From: Anastrepha obliqua
Taxonomy: Eukaryota; Arthropoda; Insecta; Diptera; Tephritidae
Reading direction: 5' to 3'
Assembly: GCF_027943255.1 (NCBI RefSeq)
Contig: NC_072896.1
Span: 5,766,001 to 5,830,000 of the forward strand
Length of the DNA stretch: 64,000 bases
The notes beneath the pieces were generated by a model. The model saw nothing but the letters and a program-made list of their open reading frames with translations, was not told the DNA's origin and searched no databases. Position numbers and translations under genes: made by a program. Positions 21,691-33,900 of the stretch are shown here, one piece after another; positions within the stretch are counted from its first letter, which is position 1, and each line of letters opens with the position of its first letter.

Positions 21691-22148
21691 TAGCCTCCCT
21701 CTTTTCTATCATTTGATATTTCATTCACGCAGTCAGTTTCCGAGGTAAGGAAATAGTAAGCACGCACAAGCTCACTTAGATACGGTGGCTGCCTTTCATA
21801 CTAGTTGTACTACATATCTCGGAACTGAAGATGGCAACGTTACTGTCATTGTGAGCGCTACAGGCAATTTACTTGTGGCCTTCTGATTGCCAGATAGTCG
21901 AACATATCATACCTATATCACTTGAACTCATCACATTATTGAGTCAAGAGTTTTGCGACTGAATCAGTGTGTCAGAAAGTAGCTCCGTCAATTGGCAACT
22001 TAGGTCATGTGACTTGAATGCTATGGACTAAATGCGGGACATGGCAAACTACTGCAATTGACGCCTTTAAGGCCTACAGCCGACGCTTTGGCGAGATAGG
22101 CCAGTTACATCCCAAAAGGTGGGACGCAGTTGGAGCTCATGGAGACCA

Positions 22149-22262
22149 CAGATAATTCCGCCGTAGCCGAGTGCGTTGGTGCGTGACTACCAGTCGGGAG
22201 TACGTAGGTTCGAACCTCGGTGAAACACCAAAATTAAGAAAAAAGTTTTTCTAATAGCGGTC
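22149..22262 (+). mobile_element. SINE head, 3' truncated
   Basis: Plus-orientation copy with the cleanest promoter: GTAGCCGAGTGCGTTGGTGC (A box) and GGTTCGAACCTCGG (B box), followed by the family's CTAATAGCGGTCGGCAGG. The body stops there. It could be mistaken for a tRNA gene but has SINE body sequence directly after the B box. Confidence 0.75.
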
Positions 22263-23984
22263 GGCAGGTAATAGTGAATTGGCTTCAAAGGTATGGAAAA
22301 CTAGTTATATTTTCTTCTCTAATATTAAAGATGCATCGTTCGAGGCTGATTTCAAATGTTTCGTTTTCTTAGCATTGGAATAAAACTTCTCACAAAGAGG
22401 TTCAATAAGACATTATCATCCACTTTTTAATATAAACTATAATTATTTTCTTCTTGCAAGGCTGACGTAGTAAATGGAAAGGCAGCCGCTTAATTATCCG
22501 AGAAAATTTGGCCCAGTTTCATAACGCCATCCAATCGTTTGTTTCCCGTCGTGCTAAAAGACGCTAATTAGACATACCACTGATGTGACACCAGACGAAA
22601 CATTCTTTCACTTGATTATTCTTCAACACAAAGGTTTTCTTTCTCGTCTTCTGCTACCACAGACACCGACTCGAAAATATTTTAGGATGGAGCGGTTTTG
22701 ACAAGTCCTATGGTGTGTGACAAATATTTGCTCATTTACCATAACCTGTTGTCATAACCTTCGCTACACGAATTGGATGATGAAATCTAATACATACAGG
22801 AATTTCTTACTAATACGTATGCAAATGCTTTTCATATATTTGCTTTTGATATAAAACAGTGTAAAAGACACTACAAAAAATGTATGTGCAAGACTGAAAC
22901 AACTAACCCATTCAACAGAGCTGTATTTTTCTTGAAAGAACTCGAACTGTATAATTGTTTTGTGAAGCCTATAGGTGCGCACGGGACCTCTGTATTGGAA
23001 ATTGTTGGAATCTCCTTTATTTATTTCCAAGGCAAATTATTAAAACTATTATCGGCGCAGTAGAAATTAAACTGTTTATTAAACTGGATTAAAGTTAACT
23101 ATCTGAAAAATAGAGCACTCAGTTTGTCGAATGACGGGCGAAATTAGTGAAAGCGCCTAAGAACAAGAAGTGGGCTGGCACTTCGTTAAACTCAACAACT
23201 TCGTAAAGTTCCTTCTAAGCTTCTCCATTGCTCCACAATGTCTGCTACAATATCGCTAGCTGACCTCCATTTCACTTCGTCGTCAACCAAATTTTGTAGC
23301 AGGACCTCCAAGGGGAAATTTACTCTGACAATTTCTTGAAATCTGGGCTTAAAGTCGACGCGCTCAATTCATTCCTTTATAGTATGAAGAAGCGAATTTG
23401 TTTGTGCCCATATAGTTGCACCGTAGCTTTTTTGGGTCTGCTATTTGATCGGTCAACAACAATCTGTAATTATTGTTCTTCTTTGTTAGTTGTTATATTT
23501 TGATGTTGCACAGTGTTGTTGCTGTTGTTGGAGTGGTTCAGTATTTCTATTGAAATAATGGTAGTTATCGACTAGCGCCGTTTTACTACCACTGCTTTCG
23601 TGTGATGTCTTTTTTTTTTTTGAGTCAGAAACATTTCGTGAGATCCAAGTACAGCAGCAAACTTTTTTTCTCTATGTCTGAGATATCATAAATTTGCTGT
23701 AAGAGAGGCTTACCGAAGAAGCGAGTTCTTCTCTAGCTAGACTGGATCTTAGCATAAATAGTGGAAAATACTTTCTTACCCCCATCCGCCCAGAAGCATT
23801 TACAGATGGGATTGAAAGGATGGTTACGTCGGGCTGCATGATCCTTTAAGTGACATGTGAAGGTTGTAGTGATACTACGTGAGATGCTTGAGTGAGAGCA
23901 TCATAACAGGTACGACGGCCATATTTTTGTTGTTGCATCATATTTGATTTTTTCATTGTGTTGAATGGGGTACCAACTGCTTAA
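22263..23984. other. Unclassified stretch
   Basis: At about 23170-23420 the minus strand reads RFQEIVRVNFPLEVLLQNLV and then DDEVKWRSASDIVADIV, which looks like diverged coding sequence, possibly a transposon relic. I cannot name it. Nothing else is supported. Confidence 0.3.
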
Positions 23985-24450
23985 GCCTCTATAACGTCTA
24001 GTGCCGAAACATTTCTTGCTAGCTGATCCACTATCTCATTACCCTCTATATCCGTATGACCGGGAGCTCATATCAGAGTAATATGAAGCCAATGATCGAG
24101 CAATCCTAGTGGTAATATATGTTTATATGAAATGGAATTGTAATCTAAGGCCTTGATAACTGCTTGTCTGTTTGAAAAAATAGCAACTCTTGCGTCAAAT
24201 ATCTGTGTAGTGTAACAGTGATTTGTATGCTTCTCTGATTGCTAAAAGTTCTCTCTGGAACACGCTGGCATAGTTAGGAAGTCGAATTGATTATAATAAT
24301 TTGGGCGATTCCGAATAGAGGAATAGAGGCCAGCTACCACACAACAATTCATCTTAGAACCGTCAGTGTAGATTTCAATATGGAATCTACCAATCATCTT
24401 CCCTTTCCTCCTTTCCGCTCTCAGTGGAAAACGTACTCTCCGTAAGACCA
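23985..24450 (-). mobile_element. LINE RNase H fragment, degraded
   Basis: Minus-strand pieces in order: IEIYTDGSKMN (first Asp), FQRELLAIREAYKSLL (Glu), VAIFSNRQAVIKALD (second Asp replaced by Asn), APGHTDIEGNEIVDQLAR (last Asp). Two frameshifts and stops separate them. This is an inactive RNase H domain from an I/R1-type LINE, diverged from the copy at 2365-3540. Confidence 0.65.
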
Positions 24451-24451
24451 A

Positions 24452-26644
24452 AACAACTCTCTTTAACGCTAATTAGACTCTTGCTTTTTATTTGTTATTG
24501 CCTTTATTCGTTATTAGCTACACCCTACAACACACCACATCTTGTCGCCAGGTTCATTGCACTGGCTCACAGCAGCAAACGAATGTTGCAAATCCCTAGA
24601 AATTGCCACGGTATTTACACGATTCTTATACAAACCACACGCACACACATAGCACCCCCCTTGCAATCCATTTGAACTGAAAATATGTGCTTACACATAT
24701 ACACACACACACGCCACACATGTTCGTACAAAAACACATATGGGTGTATATATTAGTGCAAATGGAAACATATCAACAGAGCAACAGACAGTTGGGTCGC
24801 AACATCTGCTCTCCGGCAGCAACACAAAAGCAGATCTACGGCTGAGCCATGCAGTATAAATCACGTAAAAAATCAAACAATACAATTTAGCCAGCAGTTC
24901 ACACACACATTGCCAATCACACACACGCACTTGCATACTTTCCTATAGAAGCTGATAAATTTAGCCATTGCCAATGCAATGTGTGCACCATCGAAATGAA
25001 ATGCAACGCAATCTGTGCTCCGAGCGTCGGATATATCCACTTACTCATCGAGAATAAAATGCTATAAAGAGCAAAACCCGAATGTGTGTGTGTGTGTTCG
25101 TGGTGCGCTTGCAACTCTATTTAGTTCCGCATGTGACATTTATTGGATTCTAGAACTGGCTTTTCGGCTTACTAATACAAAGCTGCGCGCCCCTTTGCAC
25201 TGCCCGCCTAGTGATTTAGTTTACTCGAATAACCAACAACTCGCCTGCGCTCGCTGCCAGCCGCCTGCCTTGTGCGAATGACTTCTTTTGTCGATTGCGG
25301 CCGCAAAAATCGAGTGCTGCTCCACCCAGCGATAGGACTTGCCCCGGCTTATTAGTTTAGTTATCCTCATGACAATCGCTGGCGACATTTGGGGCACATA
25401 TGTAAAAAATTATATACTACAGATGTCAATACGGCTGTAAGTGTGGGTGCGTGTTTGTGAACTTTTGCATTTTGTGCTGCCGCTTCGTAGCCTTTTATGT
25501 TTTCGAACATTCTAATCTATTTCATGCCCGGCGCTTATCTTTGAGGCATATTGTCTGTTGTTGGGCGGAATGTGGCATATGCCACTGAAGTGCCGCCAAC
25601 TTCATTGCACTTTGACATCTTCCCTTATGGCAAAATAGCAATATGAAATGCAAGTGTACCCGCATATACGTATGAATTGATTTGTGTGTGTGTGCATTTC
25701 GAATGCATTTAGAGGTTCAATTTGCATTGATGCAATTTGTGCCCTTCAGTGAGTTTGGAAGCAATTTGGCCTTTTGGAAAGTGGTCTAAAGAACAGTACT
25801 TAATTTACTCTTTTGAATCAATTTTTCAACCATAATGAATTTTTTAAGGAGAATTTTTCAATATAACTTCTGTGCTTATTAACCAACAACCCTTTTGTTA
25901 TTCTCTGATTTTTATTTTAATTCCTTCAAACTATTATCCACGGTAACTAATATGATTTACATATCCAATACTTTTTCCTATCCTAAAACAATTTTCGGAA
26001 GCCGATTTAGGAAACACTTTCAGCCACTTTTGTGAATTTTCTTACATCGCCTCAATTGCCTCAAAACGCTTTCCCCGAAATGACAACTAGGGCTATAGAA
26101 ACAAGAAAAATTACAATGAGAATATGCAGCTTTTAAACATTATTTTTAGTCAAATAGTCGCCTCCAGTACGGGATATAGCCGGTTCATTGTAGTCTTGAA
26201 GAAACCTGGGAATTGCTCCCTCGCGATTCCCGAATTTATAACAAATACTCTCCAGCGAACGCGTCTGTGCGCTCATATTATGCATCTCACCGAGCATTAC
26301 AGTCTTATTGAAGATACTCGAACTGTACGCCACCACGGCAATGAAAGAAAATTCTCAGCAAAATCTTGATGCTTGATTGGATTGACTTTGCCGTGTTGCC
26401 TTGGGTTTAACGATAGCCGCCTAAGCGATTTGGTCGAGTAAAAAATGAAAAATTTCGGGTATGAAGTTTTATAGCACATTTTTTGCTGAAGATCTTGGAT
26501 ATTTTCTTGCATATAAAAACTGGCGAGCATTCCTTATACTCGTATAGAGAAATTGCATGAGACCACCAGGACAAAAAAAAAATCGAAGTTCAATGGGCTC
26601 AAAATTCTGATTAAAATACTTGAAATTTTGATACAAATGTGTTG

Positions 26645-26682
<38 letters not shown>

Positions 26683-26785
26683 TTGAAGCTTGGATTTATG
26701 GAGTTTTTGTAGTAGAAGGAAAATATTTGTATAGGAAAATTATAAAATTAGAAAATAATAAAATGCCAACTGTGTCAACAATTCA
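24452..26785. other. Unclassified stretch with CA microsatellites
   Basis: Many short open frames on both strands, none recognisable. CA-rich simple sequence at 24690-24715 and 24900-24930, GT repeat at 25083-25098, and a (TA)n run at 26649-26679. It may be single-copy intergenic or intronic DNA. Confidence 0.4.
26649..26679. repeat. (TA)n microsatellite
   Basis: About fifteen TA units. Confidence 0.95.
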
Positions 26786-26970
26786 GATCTGAAACGGATG
26801 AACTCTGCGAAAATGGACAGGTCACTATTTACAAGATACCAGGACGCAGGGGATAAGCTCGTTACGGCAGGTATTCACTTGCCTAGATTGAGCACATCAG
26901 AAATATATCCATCACTCTCCTTTCTGAAAACGGAACAAAATGGGGAACTAGCTCTGGAAACGCAGTCGAT
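26786..26970 (+). mobile_element. LINE fragment, sister of 61750-61940
   Basis: Encodes DKLVTAGIHLPRLSTSE, closely matching DELVKAGIRLPRLSTSD at 61838-61888. The nucleotide match also covers GGATGAAC-CTGCG-AAATGG and CACTATTTAC. It is the end of RNase H and the following linker of one LINE family. Confidence 0.65.
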
Positions 26971-27104
26971 ATGGGCATATGCATACGCTCACGCACTACA
27001 CTAATATGTACATATGTGTAAGGTGAGTAAAGGTGGGATGAGGTCAGTTGAGTTGAGGGAATTAGTTATGCAAAGATGATGGATTTATGATTTATGTGTG
27101 AGCA

Positions 27105-27178
27105 ACTTCGGCTGCCAAGCTTCGGTACCTGGGGTACTCTTGCCATCTTACCTACCTACCTACCTACTTCGGCTGCCA
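27105..27178 (+). mobile_element. 48-bp LINE 3'-end insertion with 13-bp duplications
   Basis: ACTTCGGCTGCCA at 27105-27117 and 27166-27178 flank 48 bp (27118-27165) that read GGTACCTGGGGTACTCTTGCC and then CATCTTACCTACCTACC. That sequence is the 3' end of the LINE at 14435 (there on the minus strand). This is an extreme 5' truncation product of target-primed reverse transcription. Confidence 0.85.
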
Positions 27179-27576
27179 CGTCACAGGAGTATACGGCAAA
27201 CGAATTCTGCCCGCTCATTTCACTTCTATTCACACACTCGTCCAATCAGTCGTTGGTCAGACGACAACGAAGCAATATGAGCGGGGTCTGTGTTAATTTT
27301 TTTCGTAAACCACCAACACAATCTAAGTTTTTTCGCAAACAAACTGCTGTCATGACGCCTGTTATGTCTCTCAAATTCGCTGAGAGCGGGTTAACGATCT
27401 GATCTTGGTTTCACCACTGATATCTTTTCACCATGGTAGAGAAGAGGAGTGGCCTTTTGAGCTTTTCGAGCTGCCAAAAAAAATCAAACTCAAAAATTAA
27501 TTTCTACTTCTGAGAGAAAAAGAACACTTTAAAAGTTAATTTTATCTTAAAACTAAAAATGTAATACAAATATTAA

Positions 27577-29746
27577 CCCTTTCGACCCCAACGTTGCCTG
27601 TGAGCAACTTCAGCAGTTTAACAGCTAACGAAAAGCATTCGTTTTGTTTTTGTCGTTTTAAATAACAACGGTACTTTTATATATCTACTCAAAATATGAG
27701 CAAGAAAAAATATCATTTGTAGATCATTTAGCGAAGTTATTTTGAATAAACAGCAAGTGCAGCGAAGAAAATATTGTTGTGAAATTCAAAAGAGTTTTTA
27801 AAGTGAGTGATTAACTTTTATAATAATTAAAAAATTTAAAAAGTTTATTTACCATGTTTTTTAGCAAAGATTTAACTTTAAGAAATTGAATTTAAATTTG
27901 GTTATTTAAAAATGTTAACCAGGTGAGTAATTTTCAAAGTTGCAATGTTGCTTGTGGGCAACTTTGGGCCATTGTTGTAATAAATATTTTTGTACTTAGT
28001 TATGAGACCGAAAGAGAAAGAATTGTAAGATGACGATATTGCGAGGATTATTAACTTTGATTGGGATGCCTCTTCTGACGACGAAAGTGATGACGAGATG
28101 GATGCTATTTCTGCAGTGCTAGAAAAGAATTTGGAAGGGATCGTGCAAAGAGGGGAAACTATAGAGATTGAACTTCTCGAAAATATGATTGCAGAAGAAT
28201 GTGAACCAAAATCTTGTACGGCTGATAATTGCTTTGAAAAAGTTGACTCCACGACAGTAAAGTGAAGAAAAAGGCCATTTGTACCTTCGGAGACCAGTTG
28301 GGAAGAAAATACTTTGATGGTCGACGCTTCAGATTCAATGCCGCGCGGAAAGTTTGAAAAAATAAAACAATGTTTTCATTTCAACGATGACACTAAACAA
28401 TCCAAAAAAGGCGATTTGAACTATGATAAGTTGTACCAAATACGTGCTTTACTAGACAGTCTCAAAGAAAATTTTGGAAAGCTACTCCAGGAAGAACATC
28501 AAAGTATTGATGAACAAATCATTGCGTTCAAAGGTATACATTCATAAATGTCATAATGAACATTTTAGTTTAAATTTTTGTTACAGGTCGATCGTCATTT
28601 AAACATTACAACTTTACGTTTTATGTTGGTGACGGTACCTGTCCTGCTTATGAATGGGGCCTATCTTCGGATATAGTTTTATATTTGACAAAAGGTCTTC
28701 CTAAGGACAAACATTGTAAGCTTTATTTCGATAATTGGTTTACGTATATATTATATGTAACCCTTCTTATCTCATAGAAAGAAATGGGCATATTTGCAAC
28801 AGGAACTGTACGTAAAAACCACATAAGCAATTGCCAGCTACTTTCAGATGCAGAGTTAAAAAAACGTGGAAGGGGATATACAACAATATTGTATGCGTCA
28901 AGTGGTTTGACAATAAGCCAGTTCAACTTATATCCTCGTGTGAAAGCATTGAACCTGTTGCGATATGCAAACGTTGGAATCCAAAGTAAAACGCTTATAC
29001 TCGTATTGATGTTGCAAAACCTGTGAGTGTTGCTTCCTACAATAAGCGTATGCGAGGAGTAGATTTGGCTGACATGCTCATGGAGCTCTACAAAGTCAAC
29101 CACCGTTCAAAGAAGTGGTACATAAGAATCTTTTATTGGTGCCTCGGAACATTCGTTACAAGCGCATGGCTCTTGTATAGAAATCAAAGGCAAAAGCATA
29201 TTCCTCTAATAAAATTTCAACTAGAAGTTGCGCATGAGTTGCTTACTGACACTACTTCGCTCGGGAAAAGGAAAGTCCGACCATCGAATGTTGAAAGAGC
29301 TAGCTCTATAGTATCCCTGAGCTCCCCATCAAGCAGCGAGTCTTCCCAACAGTCGAAAAGTACAGGTTCCAACCGAATCCTTCAGTCTTACAGCGTTGCT
29401 ATGAAATGGAATATTGGGTAGTCTTTAGTGAAAAGAGACGTTGCGGATTGTGCAAGACAGGGACCCCAATGTCCAAATGCCTTACATGCAAAGTCCACCT
29501 TTGCTGTAATAACAATAAAAACTGTTTTTTGTCTTAACATACCAAATTTTGCAAAACAAATAAAAATCATTAAAAGTTGTTCGAAAAAAAATAAATTTTT
29601 ATTTTGTCACAAGCAACTTTCGGCAGTGTTCAAACCGTGAGCGACTCAAAATTTTGGGCAATTGCTTCTTAAGCAAATACAAAAGGATTAAAATTAAAAA
29701 AAAAAAACATTTTCGTTCCACAGAAAAAGAGTAGGGGTCGAAAGTC
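27577..29746 (+). mobile_element. piggyBac-type transposon, degraded
   Basis: TTAA (27573-27576) precedes CCCTTTCGACCCC; the right end reads GGGGTCGAAAGTC (29734-29746), pairing at 11 of 13, then ATTA where TTAA is expected. Subterminal motifs recur in both orientations (GTGAGCAACTT near 27600, GTGGGCAACTT near 27954, ACAAGCAACTT near 29610). It contains a broken transposase gene on the plus strand. Length 2170 bp is normal for the family. Confidence 0.9.
28002..29537 (+). pseudogene. piggyBac transposase pseudogene with a 53-bp intron
   Basis: Starts MRPKEKEL, with a stop replacing the next codon, then an acidic N-terminus (DWDASSDDESDDEMD). The core follows with all three catalytic Asp regions kept: SIDEQIIAFKG, YFDNWFT and RMRGVDLADML. 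The C-terminal Cys-rich zinc-finger reads RRCGLCKTGTPMSKCLTCKV and then HLCCNNNKNC. Damage: stops near 28026, before RKRPF (28262), after TLLIS (28776) and after RWNPK (28988), plus frameshifts near 28892 and 29394. GT-AG borders at 28534-28586 remove 53 bp and join AFK to GRSSFKH in frame. Unspliced, it would stop after FKGIHS. It is dead. Confidence 0.85.
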
Positions 29747-29750
29747 ATTA

Positions 29751-30865
29751 TTTTTGATGAAAAATTAAAAAAAAAATGTATTTCTGATCAAAACAATAAC
29801 AACTCACTAAATGATCATTACTTCAGAGTGAAAATCAATACTGGAAAGATTTGTTTTATTTTTATTCCCATGAATATAAGGTGATACATCAGCATCGTTT
29901 GATATGAGGTTTGATTTGAGGTTATGTTTAGGTAGTAGCATCTACTGGAAACTTCAGCCAGGCCGGTGTATTTCTTGTGTTTGACATTCGTTTGAATGGA
30001 AATACTCATTTCACATTCCTCTTATTATCTTGACTTTGCTTCCCCATATCCATCTGACAACTATTCATTCGCCAATTTGAAGAAATGGCTGGTGGGAAAA
30101 AGATTTTATTCAAACGACGAAGTGATTACAGAAACGAATGGCAATTTTTCAGACTTGGACAAATCCTAATATTCGGAAAGGAGCAAAAAACCATAATAAC
30201 GTTGGTCGAAGTGTAAAAACCTAAAAGTGGGCCATGTCGAAAAATGAAAAAAGGTTTACCCCAAAGAATTAATTAGTTTTTATTGCTGCAAAAATTTTTC
30301 GAATGACCCTCGTATGCTTGCATTTGCCGAGCGATTAATTAGAAATTGAAATGTGATTCTTAATAACAGTTTTTAAAGCAATCGGATAAAATTTTTTAAA
30401 TTGTAAACAATTCATAAAGAACATTTAGAAATAAGCAAGTAATGTGACGAGGATAACTGTCTAATAATTTTCTTTTTAATATTTAGAATTTTTTCGAGTT
30501 GGAATTTTGTAGCTTTTTTTAATATTTTTCAAGCTTAAGCAAAATCATATAAATCAAACTTACGAACTTTATAGAAAATTTATAAAAATTCCACAAATTT
30601 TTATCTAAATTTTGAACTTTTTCATTGCTTAAAAGTCGAAGTGAGATTCTTAATAATATTTTTTATAGCTAGCGCTCCAAATTTTTAAATTATAAATACT
30701 TTATGATTCACTGTATATTCATAACTGTTCTACGATATTTGGAAGCATTTCATTTCTTTTTTTTTTTTTTTTGTTTGGAAAATTTTAAAATAATTACGGA
30801 AATTAGTCTCTACTGCAGTGAAAGAAATTAAGGATCTTCCCAAATTTTTGGAAAATACACACAGG
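29751..30865. other. AT-rich unclassified stretch
   Basis: Strongly AT-rich, with T-runs near 30760. No recognisable element. Confidence 0.4.
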
Positions 30866-30960
30866 TTTTAGGAGAGATAAGGGCAAATTCCCCTCGCGGC
30901 ATCACAATGCACTATGAGCCTGAGTGTGTCCCATAGTAGACAACCGTTGCAACCTAGCCT
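30866..30960 (+). mobile_element. LINE 3' UTR fragment
   Basis: TTTTAGGAGAGATA, CGCGGCATCA and CTATGAGCCTGAGTGTGTCC, then GACAACCGTTGCAACCTAG, match the inverted 3' UTR of the LINE at 8163-8280. Only this tail is present. Confidence 0.7.
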
Positions 30961-30961
30961 A

Positions 30962-33900
30962 CGCTAATATATAAAGCATGTCAGGCTACCCTCGGCTTTT
31001 TAAAAGTCCGAGTTTAATTTCTTTGGAATTAAAAAACAAAAAACACCAAAAAGGAAAAAATTCTCCCTTCGAGCTTCTCTCGATAACAGATACAGATAAA
31101 TGCAGCGCAACCCATGCATTGACGTCCTCAACCAACTTAACCATTTGTAAGCGTAGCTACCTGAAAAAATAAAACAGTTTGAAACTGGCTGATTATATTT
31201 ATTTTACTTCACAAAAGCAACAAAAGAGACCAAATGAAAAAGCCAAAGTCACTTCATCTAAGTGCCCTGCAGCGTGTCTGAGTAGCAACTAGTTTTATTT
31301 TATTAGACAATTTTGCTTATTTTCCTGCACGATATTACATGTAGAAGACTTCACTAAAATTTCATGCCTGAAAGTGCACAGAAGTTGCAACAGCAGAACA
31401 CATTTCGCCCCTATTCTCACCACCTTGCCAGCTTTCCACATATTGGGCTATTTACAAACTTTCTCCAACAGCCATAAAAATAAGCAAAAAGGAAGTAAAT
31501 AAAATTAAAAATAAACAGCATTAGGAGTATGGGGGAGAAAGGCACGAGTCAAGTTCGCAAAAGAGAAAACAGAGCCAAGAATGAGTTGTAGCAGTGCAGT
31601 TGGCTCCACTATTGCCTCAATTGCATTAGAACAGGCAGCAACACCATATGCAGAAATGGCGAAGCGTAGCGCTTCATGCTTGAATGCTAGCTGCGTTTCA
31701 TGCCCACATTCACATCCACATCCATAAGTAGCTGCGAGTATACGAGACTGCTGTTAGTGCACAAGCCTTCCATTTGCCACTCGCTAGCCTGTCTGCGCTT
31801 TCGGTCATGGCCGCTCCCCGACTTATCAATGCGCATTTTTTCCGCAGCTGCCAACGCTTCTTTTTCTTGAAGAGTTCCCCGTCACAAACATATGTACATA
31901 CTTGCATATGTATGGCGCAGTTGCCGCACAAATTGTCACTGCCGCCAGTTCGTAGAGTCTTGCAGGCAACTTCGTGGGGGGAGGAAAAAATTGTTACTGC
32001 AATCGCCAGCGCAGTGACTGGAGTGTATTGTCATGGTATCGCATCAAATTGGCGCACTGGCAGCGGCGGAGGCAACATCATTTGTTTGCTTGTCGACGAC
32101 AATGAAAGACAGCGCAATACTGAAAGGGCACGAACACACTCACACACATACCTTTACTTGATGTATGAGCGAGCATGTGCACATGTGCGCATATTCGCAG
32201 TGCAGGTTGCAAGTGCAACAAATGTGGCGTGCAGTGAGTTCAGCGTAGCGAGCGACAGAGATGGATCTTGCAGGCGATTATCGACATGGCTTACGGTTGA
32301 TGGGGTGTTTACATATGCACATGCATACATAACTTTTAGAATGTGTACTTGTAAATTCATAGATGTGCATGGAATTGCATAAAAAATACACACAATCATT
32401 CAAACAAACACACCCATACATACACGGTTTTACATGCCAATGATATATTTTTTCTGTACAAGTTGTATATGTCAGTGATATCCTTAGTCCTACGTGCCTG
32501 CTGTACATTTGTAAACATACGAATATATACACAAATACAGATATTTTTTTCCAAAGACCCATGCGTGGCATCTAATTAGCTGTTCCGCTGAATGGATGTG
32601 GAAATTTCGATACTGCGCCAAGAAAAAATCATACCCACATACACATGTCCGTATTTGACCAAAGAAAGTGGGGGAAAAAATTTACTTCACAGCATCATTT
32701 TCAAAATTCGTTGGAGTTCATTAACTGATTAATTACATACATCCACATATCCTTAGTACCTCACAACTACACTAGCGCTTCTCGGTTATTGTTAATTAGC
32801 AACCCGAAATATATCGAATACTTTGTTTCAAAAATCCAATCAGTACTAAAACCTGCTAATGACTCTTGAGCTCTTGATGTTTATTAGCTACTCATCTAAC
32901 GGCGGAGAGTGTAGGATTCCAGAAGCGGTGGCACAACGAAGAAAGTCACACTGCAATGTAAGTAGTTTAAGGATTCTCAGATATTTCTCCAATAATAAGC
33001 CTGCGAAACTTTAGTCGACAAACTCGACACTCAATGCGAGGAGGGCAGCATGAGGTAGGATTAACAGGAGCATAATTGAACGTGCAGTCGCTGCCACAGC
33101 CGTGAGTGTATTAGAGGGAGATTCCTACTGATAATAGTAAAAGAAATGGAAGCTTGTAAATAAATTTAGGCTCATGCTGTCAAACTCGGACGAAGCATTT
33201 TCTAGAGAAGGTGGGAAACGTTGGAGTTTTCAACACTCATACAAAGGATAAGACTGAAAATGAAGTCCCTCTGTAATAACCCATGTTCGATACATTTGTG
33301 CCCCATACTGAACCTTAGCCCAGCGCTTCTTAAGGCATCAATAGTCGCCGGTTAAAGTAATCGACTAGAAATGATGACCCTAGATACGGTTATTTATGTA
33401 GGAAATGGAAAGTAATTTCTTGTTGGTAATAGCTGGAAGGCGAAGTCGTCGAAAAACCGTGCAGTAGCAAATATATGAAAGTGACCCCAGTTCAGATAAA
33501 GACGAAGACGAAGTCGAAGGCGAAGACTTTACGTAAAGTTTGAAACTGTGGGGTATTGTTTTCAAAGACGAAACGCTTGCAATAGTCGATTGTTTACATT
33601 TCATTTAATCGTTTGCAATTGTGAAATAAACGCGAGTTACTTTTATGAAATGCATTAATGACAATATAATTAATTAAGATAAACTATCCTGGATTAAAAA
33701 AATACTGTGAACGGGTTTCTGTCTCATTTTTAAATAAGTCCGCAGGGGTCGCACAGAGTAAAGGTCCCTTTTCTTAAAGTTTGAATTGTGCTTTTATGTA
33801 GCACACCACCAACTACTCCGAAACCAGTGGGCAAATAAGTAAACATTTCCCATATTAATATCCACCTTTTTGTCCCAAATAAACTTTGAGTGGACATAAT

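Noticed and set aside
22149..22230. Possible tRNA gene (A and B boxes present)
   Set aside because: The sequence after the B box is the SINE body, there is no convincing anticodon arm or acceptor stem, and six other copies share the layout.
27094..27402. 102-codon open frame
   Set aside because: Contains the 48-bp LINE micro-insertion and its duplication; no family resemblance.
27902..28252. 116-codon minus-strand open frame rich in Ser
   Set aside because: Antisense of the acidic N-terminus of the piggyBac transposase.
28746..28780. Second intron in the piggyBac gene (GTATAT...CATAG)
   Set aside because: At about 35 bp it is too short to splice well, and reading through gives the family pattern DNWFT-I---LL--KEMGIFATG with one stop instead.
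28723..29103. 126-codon minus-strand open frame
   Set aside because: Antisense of the piggyBac transposase pseudogene.
31774..32382. 202-codon open frame on the plus strand
   Set aside because: Its content is partly encoded by CA/AC-rich simple sequence; there is no domain, no family resemblance, and an antisense frame overlaps it. Probably chance.
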